DNA of 64,000 nt from NCBI GenBank assembly GCA_019054805.1, contig JAHQIY010000007.1, positions 1,059,501 to 1,123,500 on the forward strand, written 5' to 3'. This stretch comes from Brachionus manjavacas. Lineage: Eukaryota; Rotifera; Eurotatoria; Ploima; Brachionidae. This document shows positions 10,938 to 22,045 of the stretch, piece after piece (position 1 is the stretch's first letter; each line of letters begins with the position of its first letter). The translations under genes were made by a program, and so were the position numbers. Under the pieces are notes generated by a model that did not search any database, was not told where the DNA came from, and saw only the letters and a program-made list of their open reading frames with translations.

Positions 10938-12191
10938 TCAGTTGATTGCCCTCGGACGTTCTGGTATTAACGAAGTAAAGAATTTAACTATAAAAGTAAA
11001 TATCAATCGGACAGGAGTTGGCTGCATTTGAACATTTGTTTGCTCTGTTGTTGTTCTGTCTTCCCGACTATTTTGTTCATTTTCCCCTCTTTCTCTGCGC
11101 TCTTGATTTACATTCTCTGGAGTCTGAATAACCCTTCTTCTCTGCAATTGTAGCCATCCTTTATGATAACTTAAAAAATTTTATCAATAAATTCTTTTTA
11201 AAAAATTCCAAATTTTTTTACCATATTAAAATTATTGCGATTACAAAAATGAATAAAAATCTTTCCAGGGATGAATAGTAGTAGACTATGCTTAATAAGA
11301 TGAGAAATGATACTACATTGTGAAGAGTTCCAAGCCAATCATCTTCCCTATCAGCATCGTTATTCGCCTGGTTTCTTTCCGCTCTAGGCGCCTGCTCCGG
11401 TTGCCTTGCTTGATCCTGCTGATCTTGTCTTACTTCGGGCTGTTGACTTACAGAAGCCTCATCCACTGTTCTTCTTGCCGACTCATGCCTTGCTTGAGAC
11501 AAGTCCGGATTAGAAGAGTTTATATAATTCGTGCTAAAACAATCATCATTAGATATCTTTAAATATTAAACATTTTTTAAATTTTTACGTACTACATGTA
11601 ATTGTAGAGCGCCATTTGTTGCACATAGGAAGAGTACCATGGGTTATTTTGAACTGGTACTCCGATTGATTGAAAATAGTTAAGCATATTGTTTAAAGTT
11701 AATTCATATTGTTGTTTAGGTGACAAAGCAGGATATGTTTGATCTCGGTTAGATTGATCAGGCACTGGCTGTGAATTTGATTGAAGGGGTGTAGTCTCTG
11801 TTGAGTTAATTGAAGAAGTGGAAGTTGTTGATTCTGATTCAGAATTTAAACTAGAATTAGGGGTTAATTCATTATCCAAATCAGTTTCGCTGTCTTCAAT
11901 TTTTTCTAATATCGGTTTATGGTTACCAGACGAGTGTACCAAGTGTAAGATATGTGACTCTACTCCTGATGTATGTCTTATGCATTCTTTTAAGGAAAAA
12001 TGATCGTGAAGAAGTTTTCCTGAATAAATCAGGCGAATTTCAGCCGAATTCGGCTTTCTTGGATAGTTAAAACTCAAGTGCTCCTTCAAATCCTTGATGG
12101 TCCAATCTAGAGAGCAAGAGCTGATCACGAAGTCCTCAAAATTTTGATTAGCTGCTTTGATAGTTAAACAAACTGTGCTGACATTTGCCAT
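10938..12191 (-). CDS. HERPUD: HERPUD (Herp) ubiquitin-like ER stress protein
   Basis: Herp is an ER-membrane ubiquitin-like protein that supports the Hrd1 ERAD complex. Three exons, 12191-11593, 11533-11222 and 11169-10938, sum to 1143 nt (380 residues; human HERPUD1 391). The N-terminal ubiquitin-like domain (about residues 8-90) contains RLIYSGKLLHDHFSLKE, as in Herp. A Ser/Thr-rich linker follows, then YNYMYTNYINSSNP across the first splice. Exon 2 holds DDWLGTLHNVVSFLILLSIV and YYYSSLERFLFIFVIAIILI, the conserved hydrophobic hairpin. Exon 3 has YHKGWLQLQRRRVIQTP and ends TSLIPERPRAIN, matching the vertebrate C-terminus. Both introns are about 55 bp. Phases 2 and 2 fit with donors GTACGT and GTAAAA. 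Confidence 0.95.
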
Positions 12192-12918
12192 TTTTGAATC
12201 TTTAATAAACTGAAATTTTAAAATAATTCAAAGATCTTTTCATTTTTTTTTTAAAATAAATTCGGTACCTAATAGGAAAAAAACACGTCAATTATTACGC
12301 TTTTAGATATTTGCTTTTTTTACGATAATAAATAATAAAATATTATAATTCGAAGCATTCATTTCAAAAATTTGCATTTTTATTTTATTCTGTGCAAAAA
12401 ATATTTATATTAAGCTTAAAATATTTATCGAAGGTAAAGGCATTGAAATTGACCGAACTCAAATCTAAATCTCTGTCCGAAAATTGGTTGAATTTATTTT
12501 TATCAATTTAGTTTCTTTTTAGATTTTTATTTTAGAGTTTTAATATTTTATTTAACTTGAATCAAATTAATCTTGAAAAAAATTTAATCTTTAAAAATAC
12601 TAATAAGCTGTCAACCTCCCCCAAATTGGTTTTTAAGAAATGTTGAAAAATATTTGCCATTGAAATTCATCAATGTGTTGCTTAGATTTTATTTTTTAAA
12701 TTTTTTTTTTAAAATCTGTTATAATTTATTAAATTAAAATTAAATTTTATTTAAATTATTTAGTTTACTCCTCAAAAAATTGGCTTTTCTAGATTTCCAT
12801 TTATGCTGAAGAATGTGCGGTCTAGAAAGTCAAATTCAGAGAGTGCTGCAGTTTTGATCTTCGGGAACCTTACATTTTTAAGTCAATTTCGAGAAAAAAA
12901 TAAATATATGAAAGCAAT
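12192..12918. other. Intergenic upstream of HERPUD
   Basis: AT-rich; must include the HERPUD promoter. No ERSE-like motif (CCAAT-N9-CCACG) could be identified. No gene seen. Confidence 0.5.
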
Positions 12919-12920
12919 TA

Positions 12921-13230
12921 CAGTTGATCCTCGATAATTCGGAATGATTTGGACCGAAAGAAAACATTCCAGATTAAGTTTTGATTAAGATAAAGATTAA
13001 GTCTAATAAAAACTATGAATCAAAAAAAAATTTAATAGTTAAAAAAAAATTTTATGTTAAAAGATCTAATTCTGTCTTATTCTTCGGATTGAAAAAAAAC
13101 CGGAATAAAATTTCGCATTAAAGAAGTAATTTTACACTGAAAAAATTCATTTAGGCGTAGGGACCAAGAAAATCTATCCTAATACCGAATTGTCTGAATA
13201 ATCGAGGTCCGAATTATCTAGAGTCCACTG
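12921..13230. mobile_element. pogo-type MITE, 310 bp, with TA target duplication
   Basis: Left end CAGTTGATCCTCGATAATTC and right end (reverse complement) CAGTGGACTCTAGATAATTC form terminal inverted repeats matching at about 19 of 23 positions. TA flanks both ends (12919-12920 and 13231-13232). The interior has no coding capacity. The terminal CAGT and TA duplication place it with the pogo/Tigger branch of Tc1-mariner. Confidence 0.8.
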
Positions 13231-13232
13231 TA

Positions 13233-14404
13233 CTAAAAGGAACTAAATTTTGTAAATCTTAATTGAATTTGATTTTTTTAATAAATTAAGTGTTATATTT
13301 TTGTACGGTGAATATTCAGAGTTAAATTTTCTCTTTAATATTGACCTTAATTTAATACTATATTCTGTGAAGTAATTTTCCAAATTTTAATATTTTACTT
13401 TCAATTTTTTTCGATTTTTTAATAAAATTTTCTACTAGATAGAAATTGAAAAAAAAATTAAAATTAAAACTTTTCAAAGCATTAAAAAATAATTTACCAA
13501 AATTTATGGAAAATTACGTAAAATTTTATTTTTTTGAAGTAAAAATCGTAAATTTTTCTTATTTCTTTAATTTAAATTTAAAATTTATTATTTAAAGAAT
13601 TGAATAACTTTTTTCGAATCAAAAATTATTGATTTGAAGGGAGTGAATTAGGAGCTAAGCATTAGAGCTATGCACTTCTAGTTTCTGGGCTGGGAAATAA
13701 ATATTATATCTTGAAACAATTTGCATTAGCTTTTTTGTCCAAAATTCTTTTAAAATAAAAATATTTATAGAAAATGTAGGAAAATTCCCCTCTTCCAAGG
13801 AAAATTTCGCCCTAAACTTTACAAAACATTCCCTTATTCCAGCAATTGATTATCCGATATGTCAAAACACTTTTTTTTTTTAATAAAGTAAAAAAGAACG
13901 GTGAGAGTTTGTAAAATTTGAATTTTTGACATTTAATAAAACAATTCAAATATTTAAATTTCTTGTAAATTTTCATTAAAAATTTTTTTAGTAACATATA
14001 TCTATTTTTTTTAATTAAAAAAAGTTTTAAGATTCAAATTTAATCTATTTTTAAAGTTTTTCAATTTTATTAAAGATAAAAATATTCAAAATTTTTAATT
14101 GGGATGCACTTTGGGACATCTTAAGATCTTTCGATATCCTCTAAAAGATCGTAAATTGATAAAAATTTTCTTGGAGTATTTTGAATGATAAATTCATTTG
14201 ACAAAAATAAAAGTTGTTTGCATCAAACTGGTAATTGGATTGAAAGCTTCAATATTTTCATCGAAAGTATGGTATGGAATGATCCATTTTGGGAATTTTT
14301 TATAAACTATATTAATTTATTTATTTTTGATAATTATGAATTATTTTTTATTTGGGTTGTGCTTTATTATGTATTTATCTTAGAGAATAACCTAATGTTT
14401 AGTT
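13233..14404. other. AT-rich stretch, no gene seen
   Basis: Long A/T runs. A 95-codon plus-strand frame at 14185-14472 runs straight into the LINE-like 3' tail at 14405-14487 and has no recognisable domain. It is probably decayed LINE 3' UTR. Confidence 0.4.
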
Positions 14405-14487
14405 TAGGTGTAAAAAGCTACCATAGTAGTCTTCCATGTAAGACTTCTCCACAAGTTTCTTGCAGTAGCTAATTATTATTATTATTA
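14405..14487 (+). repeat. LINE 3' end (family A) with (ATT)n tail
   Basis: AAAGCTACCATAGTAGTCTT ... CTTGCAGTAGCT followed by (AATT)/(ATT)n. The same design, AGCTACC ... GCTTGCTGTAGCT then (TTA)n, is seen at 55345-55430. The complementary AGCTAC/GTAGCT pair suggests a stem recognised by the LINE reverse transcriptase. Confidence 0.65.
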
Positions 14488-15279
14488 AACAAGAAATTTG
14501 ATGCACTGATTGCTGTTGGAGATAAAAAACTAAAAAGATAGAAAACTTTACAAACTTGGGAAGCTTAATGCAAAAAATTTGTGTGCAGAGTCTATTGAAG
14601 TCTAGAGATGCCTTCTCCAGAATTAAGTTTGTTTAATCTCAGCTTCAGGAGCAAATTCATCTTTACAACAATTTTGTCTTAAAAGTGCTACTTTATCGGT
14701 CCCAATTTTGGAAAATAGACTTTCAAATAATATAAATATTTCATAATGGATGCTGAAAATATTACGTACATTTTGGATAAATGTAATTTTAAACAAAAGA
14801 GTACCAGCCAGCAGACAGAATCTTTACAGTTGCATTATTTTGTGTGGTTTAAGAGAAAAACAATGCATTAAGATCAAAGATTACTTGGTGAAGTCGAAAG
14901 AAAGCTTTAAGATATGAATTTTACATGGATACAAGCAGAAACTCAAGGACAAATCAACATGGATCAACGTGAAAATATCATAAGTAGAGAAAATTAGAAG
15001 AAAAGAATACTTAAACAATAATTCTCAAATATGATTATGAGACTAAATTATTGCAATCCTTCTAATTATTTATTAAGTTTTATATTCAAATTAGATTTAA
15101 AAAAAAAAATATTTTCTGTATAATTATGACTTAAAATTTCTAAAATTATGATGTTTTTTATGTTTCAATCAATAATTACTTTTTAATAAGAAATATTTTT
15201 TATACCAACTGAAAGCTACATTCTTTTTTGTTTAATTCACAAATTTTAATATATTTTTTATTTTTATTCACATCTAGAA
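14488..15279. other. Unidentified remnant upstream of AIG1
   Basis: Between about 14640 and 15000 the plus strand has more balanced composition and decayed open frames (for example YILDKCNFKQKSTSQQTESL near 14760), interrupted by stops. It looks like a dead mobile-element fragment of unknown family. No intact gene. Confidence 0.3.
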
Positions 15280-16110
15280 ATGAGCAAAACAACGATTTAC
15301 GGATTACTGTTGTATCTAAGCATTACAAGTTTGTACACTATAGCAATGATAAGGGATTTATTTTTTAATAAAAGAACTGAATTATACAAATCATTTGGAG
15401 GCAGATTCAAATTTTTGACAATTTTAAATTTAGTAGGTTCACAATAGCAAGAAAAAAACGAATTAATTAATTTTTTTAGTATGTGCATTATGGCTATTTT
15501 ATCATAAGTTCATTTGTGGCAATGGCCGAATTAGCAATGTCTAAAAAAAATTCCAAAATTTTCACTAAAGTTAAACAGTTTTGTAATCTGGTCTATACTT
15601 CAATTGTTTTTCCAGTCGGACTTGTAAACACTATTTCTAATCAAATAAATAAATCAGTTTTTAATTCTTTTTTAGTTTGTGGCAGTTACATTTTGGGGAA
15701 TATTCATTTTTGATCGAGAGCTTATTTTTCCAAAGGCAGTTGATCATTTGATACCAATATGGCAAAACCATTTGGTGCATACATTGCCTTTAGTGGCACC
15801 AATTTTAGAAAATTTTATTACAAAACATTTCTATCGTGATTCTTTTTTTATTGGAGTTTTGCCTACCTTGCTTCTTGCTGGTTTTTACATCATTTGGATA
15901 CTGATCGTGTATAAAGTTGGTGGAATTTGGGCTTATCCAGTACTAGAAGTTCTTTCTTCAACTAATCGAGCCATATTTTTTGGAGTTTTGCTTGTGTTTT
16001 TGGGATTGTTGTACCAAACAGGAAAAATGGTAAATCTGATTTTGTGGCCTAGTGAAGACACCATTCAATCGAAAAGAATCAAATCGAAAGTAAAGCGAAA
16101 ATTTAATTGA
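15280..16110 (+). CDS. AIG1: AIG1/ADTRP-family transmembrane FAHFA hydrolase
   Basis: AIG1-family six-pass membrane threonine hydrolase; mammalian AIG1 and ADTRP cleave fatty-acid esters of hydroxy fatty acids. Three exons, 15280-15432, 15480-15623 and 15676-16110, total 732 nt (243 residues). Introns are 47 and 52 bp with donors GTAGGT and GTAAAC. The proposed catalytic Thr is in GGRFKFLTILN (Thr47) and the His in IWQNHLVHT (His134), matching the two active residues of human AIG1. Other family marks: FPVGLFVAVTFWGIFIFDRE, GGIWAYPVLE and FGVLLVFLGLLYQTG. The C-terminus is basic (KRIKSKVKRKFN). Distance from the nearest genes is over 3 kb on both sides. Confidence 0.93.
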
Positions 16111-16763
16111 ACAGATTAACTCGATCAATCTCTAAGTTTCTTTTTACCCAGTTTTAGATTTTAGGTAAAATAAGATTAGTGATAATTTTTAAAAATCATT
16201 ATTAAAATTTCAAATAAAATATTTTAAATCATTTAAATTTTTTCTTGTAAATTCCATTGATTGAAAATTTTATTCTATTAAGTATTTATTTCGCTTTTAA
16301 AAAATAAAATTTAATCAATATTTCAAAACAAGTTTTCGGTTTAAAGTTGTAATTAGTATATTATCGCTTATTTAAAGTGACAATATTCAATACAAAAAAA
16401 AATATCGAAGAAAACACTAGTTTAGACGATTAATGACCAATACCTATTAAATTAGTAAAAACAAATTTGAAATATACAGCCAAATGCCCTTTGTTTATGT
16501 TGCCTAGTACAAACTATGGATCGTCAGCAAAACACTCCTAGATTTTTTTTTTTAAATAAGACCCAGGATGTTTTCTGCCATTGCATTTCGCATTTGAAAA
16601 GAAGGTAAAGTAACATGCAAAAACGTTTCACTTTAAGTCTCGCTCAATTTAGGTTCAATGCCATTTTCATTAGAAATTGACACCGCTCCTCCATTAGAAC
16701 AGTTTATCAATGAAAAATTGAAATCACCTATGACTAAGTCTTTAAAAAACCTCTGTTCCCAAG
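16111..16763. other. Intergenic, no gene seen
   Basis: AIG1 3' UTR followed by unassigned sequence. From about 16430 the composition becomes less AT-extreme, suggesting a decayed mobile element that continues to about 17200. Confidence 0.4.
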
Positions 16764-16799
16764 TTAACATCGCTCATATCTAAAAATGAGCGATGTTAA
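16764..16799. repeat. Perfect 14-bp palindrome with 8-nt loop
   Basis: Arms TTAACATCGCTCAT (16764-16777) and ATGAGCGATGTTAA (16786-16799) are exact reverse complements. The CG-containing arms are unlikely by chance in such AT-rich DNA. Role unknown; it may be the joint of two terminal repeats. Confidence 0.85.
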
Positions 16800-17117
16800 A
16801 AATAACTATAAAAATAACTTGGTTTTAACTTAGTTTCAACTAGGTATTTTTCGAGCCCAAAGTAGAAAACGGCCCTGATCTGTTCAACTTTACAGACATT
16901 AAAACCAGCATCATTCAGCTAAAATGAATCAATCAGCCTCCAGCAAAACATAGACTAAATTTGGGAGAAAGTGCAGACACAATTATGATGGTGATTTTAA
17001 AGCTAAAACTTCAAAACTCAATTTACATGTTGGATATAAAATTTCTGAAGATATGTTAACCGTTTAATCTGAAGATCTTTCTCATAGTGTTTTAAATATA
17101 TTAAAAAATTACAAGTA

Positions 17118-17190
17118 AATTTGGTTTAATTTTTTGTGTTTGAATAATAAAATGTATCCAATGTTGATATAACATTGAAAAAGTGCGATG
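17118..17190 (+). repeat. Copy of a Tc1-like terminal sequence
   Basis: TTTGGTTTAATTTTTTGTGT then TTGAATAATAAAATGTATCC and ATAACATTGAAAAAGTGCGA. A close copy occurs at 36390-36463, and an inverted copy at 37031-37065, either side of a Tc1-type transposase relic. Confidence 0.7.
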
Positions 17191-17504
17191 TTTCAAATAT
17201 TTTTTTCAGTTTCAAAAAAAAATAATTTTAAGTTAATGTTGCAAACATGAAAAACTTGTTTTTTTTTTTTAAATTTTGACTTTGGGTTTGTGATATGATG
17301 ATCTTTAAAAATAATATTTGGAGTTTAAAAAAATATCTACGCTCTGTTTTCCATTTTTCAAAAATTGAAAGTGTAATTAACTGGGCTACGTATATTGCTT
17401 AATGATTTCTTGACTTCTTCAGTGGTTGTATCGGAACACTTTGCTACGTTAATGTCTTTTTTCTTTATTCAAGTTAATATTAAATATGTGATCAATGTTA
17501 TATT

Positions 17505-17608
17505 TTGGTGACCAGTTTTTGGTCACCTAATACCCCCAAATTTATTTGGTGACCAAGTTTGTTCACATAATTGGGTTGGTGGGTCCTGGTCACATATTAT
17601 GTGAACAA
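17505..17608. repeat. Cluster of inverted repeats built on GGTGACC / GTTCACATAAT
   Basis: GGTGACCA/TGGTCACC arms face each other at 17507-17527, and exact 13-bp arms TTGTTCACATAAT (17559-17571) and ATTATGTGAACAA (17596-17608) enclose a short loop. A further GGTGACC lies at 17548. This suggests a small palindromic (MITE-like) element. Confidence 0.7.
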
Positions 17609-17612
17609 TTAG

Positions 17613-18659
17613 TCTCATATGACTATTGACCCGAAAAGTCTTGTATGAAATCATTCTCTCTTTTGGATGGATTGAAAAGTTCTTTTAAATTTTGTTTTTT
17701 GTTTCTGATGTGCACGGTAATTCTCAAAAACTAATTACTATAAGACTTACAAGCTTTAATTTCATAGTTTTCTAGTTTTCTGTAAAACGTACACCATCAA
17801 AAAAAAAATTAATTAAAACATGCAATGAATTGCAGAGTTTTTGCAGAGCTTAGAATTCGTATGGACAAATTTGTAATACCAAACATTAAATACTATAAAA
17901 TATTATAAAACTGCATTAAATATTATAAAATACCTAACAAAATTAACTATTAATCATGATTTAGCCAATCCAGGCCCTCAAGAGTCCACTAAAAGATTAT
18001 TGAATTTTGACTTGGATATTTTGATGCTGATTCTAGGGTAACTTTTTGTAATTTAATATGAAATTTTTAAATAAAAAGAATTTTCCAACATTTATTTTTT
18101 AAATTATTATAAAAGAGAAATTTAATTAAAATAAAGACGTCCATGCATTTTTTTTAATATATTTTCATTGAATGACATTCTATGATACAAAAAAAGGAAG
18201 AAATTTACATAAATATAGTAAGAAAAATCAAAATCATAATTAAATTTAAAAATTTTCTAAAAATTTTGATATTTTTCAATCATAATTTTATTTTAATTAT
18301 TATAATTTTAATTGAACCAAATCAAAAGTTTTAATTAATTTCAGAATTATTGTAATCTTTTTTATTTAAAAATTTAAAAATATTTAAAAAAAAACTTAAC
18401 CAAATTTTAAGATTAAATTTATAATCAAAAAAATAAATTTCAGACGGGATATTAAGAAAGTGTTTTTAGATTAAAGAATTCAAAATCTAAAGCAAGTAAA
18501 TAAATATAAATACCAGGAGTCAAAAAATTTCTCAACCCATTTCTTTTTATTTAATTTTTTACATTATAAAAAGCAATTTTTTAATTTATATAAGTAAATA
18601 TTGAAAATATAAAAATAATTAAAGATTCAATTTGGATTTTTTTATTAATTAAAAAATTT
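17613..18659. other. AT-rich intergenic stretch, no gene seen
   Basis: Homopolymer-rich, no exon, RNA gene or repeat family recognised. Confidence 0.5.
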
Positions 18660-18730
18660 TCCCGTGCCGGGAATTGAACCCGGGCCTTGACGGTGAGAGC
18701 GTCAAATCCTAACCACTAGACCACGCGGGA
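18660..18730 (-). tRNA. tRNA-Glu (anticodon CTC)
   Basis: On the minus strand: TCCCGCG acceptor, D arm TGGTCTAGTGGTTAGGA, anticodon arm TGACG-CTCTCAC-CGTCA with anticodon CTC, T arm CCGGG-TTCAATT-CCCGG, and 3' strand CACGGGA. The layout matches eukaryotic tRNA-Glu-CTC, including the A and B box sequences. The acceptor stem has one C6-A67 mismatch; the other six pairs are Watson-Crick. No CCA is encoded, as expected for eukaryotes. The TTTT that follows on the coding strand only a little downstream (near 18654) could serve as the Pol III terminator. Confidence 0.95.
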
Positions 18731-19332
18731 TCTGATTATAGTAAGGTCTTAACTAACTAAAATATTCTTCAGACATTACTATGATGCTATTTAAAAAAAA
18801 AAAATTATTTTTTTCTACTTTTGAATATTCCCTTCTATTTCGTTGTTGAATTAATTTTAAATAAAAGATAAACCAAATGATAAAAGGGTAAAACAAAAAC
18901 TAGGTTTGTAGATAACTAAAGCATAAATATTTCAAGATTCCAATCCAAAATTTTTTATCCGTATTTGAAATTCTTCAAATTTTAGTCACGGGATCGCATA
19001 TAATATTTAAAAAAAATTAAATATAGCTGAATATCACTTGAATTAATAATTTAAAAATGAAAGAAATTATGGTCTAGTACAAAGTCATCATATAACTATC
19101 ATGAAATTAGATTGAAGTTTGAGACTTCACAGCGCTAAAGCATATGCATTTTTGATAAATCAGTCAAAAGGCATCATTCAGAAATTTTCTCCATGTTCAT
19201 ATACAAGTCCAATGAAATTCTTACATAAAATGTTAAAAATATCATATAAAAATGCGCTTTTAATTCTAAAAAAAATTATTTTTAATTTTAAAGAAATTTC
19301 TAAGCTTTATTGATTTTGTTTTTGTAAAAAAA
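18731..19332. other. Intergenic between tRNA-Glu and cathepsin L
   Basis: A 64-codon frame at 19119-19313 has no domain and no homology I recognise. It probably covers cathepsin L promoter and 5' UTR. Confidence 0.4.
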
Positions 19333-20422
19333 ATGCTCAAGTTGTTGAAAATTTTTCTTATTACAATTTGTTTTTCGGTTGCATTCGGTATCAGAGATGA
19401 CTTGGTGCAGCATTTGTGGAATAAATTCAAGAAAAGCCATGGTAAAGCATATTTAGGGGCAGAACTAGAGTCATATAGATTCGGAATTTTTAAGAAAAAT
19501 ATCGATATGATTGAAAAACATAACCAAGACTATTCAGATGGTTTGGTCACATATAGACTCGGAATAAATGGTTTTGCTGATTGGACTCCTCAAGAATTCA
19601 GAGAGAGATTACTGGGAACTAAAGTAAATCGAACCCGCGGATTAAAAAGTGTCGGAAGATTTTTGAGACTTCCAAAGAGTGTACAAATACCTGATAAAAT
19701 TGATTGGAGAGAGGAAGGCGCAGTCACTCCTGTAAAAAATCAAGGTCAATGCGGTTCTTGCTGGGCTTTCTCTACCACAGGATCTATGGAGGGAGCAAAT
19801 TTCCGTCTTACCGGTAATCTAGTATCTCTTTCTGAACAACAATTGGTAGACTGCTCAGGTGATTATGACAATAATGGATGTAATGGTGGTCTAATGGACA
19901 ATGCTTTCACTTACATAAAAGAAATCGGAGGTATAGAAGCCGAAGATTCATATCCTTATACAGCCAAAGTAAACCCTATAGCTTTTTTTTTTTCTTTTAA
20001 TTTAAATCTAATTAAAGGAAGGAAAATGTAAATTTGATAAATCAAAAGTTGTTGCCAAGTGTACAGGATTTGTAGATGTTAAATCTGGAGATGAAAAAGC
20101 TCTAAAAGAAGCCATTGCTACTCAAGGACCAGTTTCAGTAGCAATTGATGTGACTGAGGAAAGATTTATGTTCTATAAAGATGGCATATTTGTCGATGAT
20201 AGCTGTGAAAATGATGAAAATGCATTGAATCATGGAGTATTAGCTGTTGGATATGGTAGAAATGCCACTCTAGATGGGAAAGAGATGGATTACTGGATTG
20301 TTAAAAATTCATGGGGACCATCTTGGGGAATGAATGGATACATTCTTATGGCCAGAAATGAGGATAATATGTGTGGTGTTAGTACTGCTGCTTCCTATCC
20401 ATTAATGAAACACGAAGATTAA
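19333..20422 (+). CDS. CTSL: Cathepsin L-like cysteine protease precursor
   Basis: Papain-family (C1A) lysosomal or secreted endopeptidase. Exons 19333-19968 and 20018-20422 sum to 1041 nt (346 residues) with a 49-bp intron; donor GTAAAC, acceptor TTAAAG. A signal peptide ([19 protein letters not shown]) is followed by an I29 inhibitor propeptide with the ERFNIN-type pattern ending [12 protein letters not shown]. The mature enzyme starts near [20 protein letters not shown]. Catalytic residues are Cys143 in [11 protein letters not shown], His284 in [10 protein letters not shown] and Asn309 in [10 protein letters not shown], with the oxyanion Gln before the Cys. [10 protein letters not shown] is typical of cathepsin L rather than B. 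A complete, apparently active zymogen. Confidence 0.97.
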
Positions 20423-21241
20423 ATTATTGATTTAACTTAACTTATAATATTTTAACTTTTTTCGAAATTTTTAATGAATATAATTTTTTAAATTAAAAAA
20501 AAATTATTTTATTTCAAAAAACAGAGATGAAAAGAAAACCAAAAACAAAAACTTTTTAAATTCTAGAAATTTTGCCGAAGATAAAGCTACTCTTGAAATT
20601 AAATCGTGAAATTGATTTAAAAAAATGAATTAAAACATAAAATTTTATCGAATAATTGAATTGTTTTAACTAAATTTCACTACTTTCAAAATTTTTTTTA
20701 AAGCTTAATTTGAAAAATTTTAATTGAATTTTGGTTTAAAAAAAATACATTATTTTTTAGTCTATTAACAATTTACAGATAGAAAAAAGTAAATTAGAAA
20801 GATGAATATTAAATTTAAAAAATCAAACTACATCAGTCAAATTAAAATGACAAAAAAAAATTTAAAATAATAATAAGTCATTTAGATTTTCAAAAATGAT
20901 TAAGAAACCAAAAAAAATTTAGGAAAAGAGTTTGCTTCTAAATTAAATTGCTTTGCATTCATTGCATTGTTGATCATTTCAAAAATTAAGGGATCAAAAA
21001 AGTTCTTTGTGATCCGAATCGCATATTTACATTAAATTTATAATCTTTTTAAATTTATGAAGAAAATTAAAGAAAGTCACCTTTAATTTTTTATCAAAGG
21101 TATTCTTAATTGAGATTCATAATCAAGAAATTTTTTTTTCAAAATTAAATTTTAATTAAGCTACATTTTTTAAAGTTTTATTTGAAATCAAGTGTGAGAT
21201 TTTTAATTCTAAGATCAAAATTTTACAAAAAGAAATTCAAA
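20423..21241. other. Intergenic, no gene seen
   Basis: AT-rich; cathepsin L 3' UTR on the left. No exon or repeat recognised. Confidence 0.5.
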
Positions 21242-21607
21242 TTAATTTTTTATACAAGGTTTTTTTTCGACTGGTTCATTGGAATCGTTTTGGACATTGT
21301 CTTTATTTCGTTTTAGATATTCTTCATGATCTGATTCTGTTTCACTACACGAGCTTTCTGTCGTCTCTTCGTTTTTAGATTTTGTCAAGGCTTTTAAGTG
21401 GTCGTTTGATAATTCTTTTGATGAAATGGCTTTTTTTTCCTTTTCAACAAAGTCAGTCAGCAGAGAATTTGCTTCTACTTGAAAATCTTTTAACTTTTGA
21501 ATGAGAATTTTATTGTATTCTTTTGGTTCCAATCCAGAATCAATTTCTAAATTTTTTTCTAATGTTCTTGTTTCTTGTAAACGATCGGTACAATTAAATC
21601 TAAGCAT
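21242..21607 (-). CDS. Small acidic protein, possibly GON7-like (KEOPS)
   Basis: Single-exon 121-residue frame with ATG at 21607. It starts LRFNCTDRLQETRTLEKN, has a central amphipathic helix (ILIQKLKDFQVEANSLLTDF), then an acidic Ser-rich tail (TESSCSETESDHEEY) ending VEKKPCIKN. Length and order resemble GON7, the small disordered fifth subunit of the KEOPS tRNA t6A complex: beta-strand LRVSCxx, helix with KDMVTELFDPLV, acidic tail, KRPK-like end. The match is weak and GON7 is poorly conserved, so this is a suggestion only. It sits tail-on to the 3' end of IPO11 on the same strand, 440 bp away, with composition distinctly less AT-rich than its flanks, which supports it being real. Confidence 0.55.
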   Translation of the reverse strand: MLRFNCTDRLQETRTLEKNLEIDSGLEPKEYNKILIQKLKDFQVEANSLLTDFVEKEKKAISSKELSNDHLKALTKSKNEETTESSCSETESDHEEYLKRNKDNVQNDSNEPVEKKPCIKN

Positions 21608-22045
21608 TTTCGACTAAAATAATTAGAAAATATTATGACGCAATTTTTGTGAAAAAAGAAGTTCATTAGATCAATTTACTTTTTTAGATATCCTTTAGCT
21701 TACTTTCTCATTTATTTTTGATCGAAAATCGATTTTTTTTTAATTTTTAATGAAAGACTTTCCCATTTAAGCATTTTTAAATGCTTTAATTTATTTGATT
21801 AAAGGTTAAAAAATATTTTCATTGACTATGTAATTAAATATTAAATTTTAAAATGTATACTATAATTTGATTTTATTTTAAAATAAGAAAAATTTCAATT
21901 AAAATTTTAGGCAAAAAATTTCGTCATATGTGTTACATAAAACTTAAAAATAAAATTTAACAAAATGTAGCCTGGAATGAATGGAATAAAATCATGTTTC
22001 ACACTTTTAATTCTATTTTGAATCAGTTTTAATAATTTAATAATT
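21608..22045. other. Intergenic between the small acidic gene and IPO11
   Basis: Promoter/5' UTR side of the small gene and the 3' UTR of IPO11. AT-rich; nothing distinct. Confidence 0.5.

Noticed and set aside
16430-17100. Possible gene in less AT-rich sequence
   Set aside because: All frames are broken and no domain is seen; more likely a decayed DNA element.
19119-19313. 64-codon frame upstream of cathepsin L
   Set aside because: No domain, no link to the cathepsin reading frame, low-complexity end.
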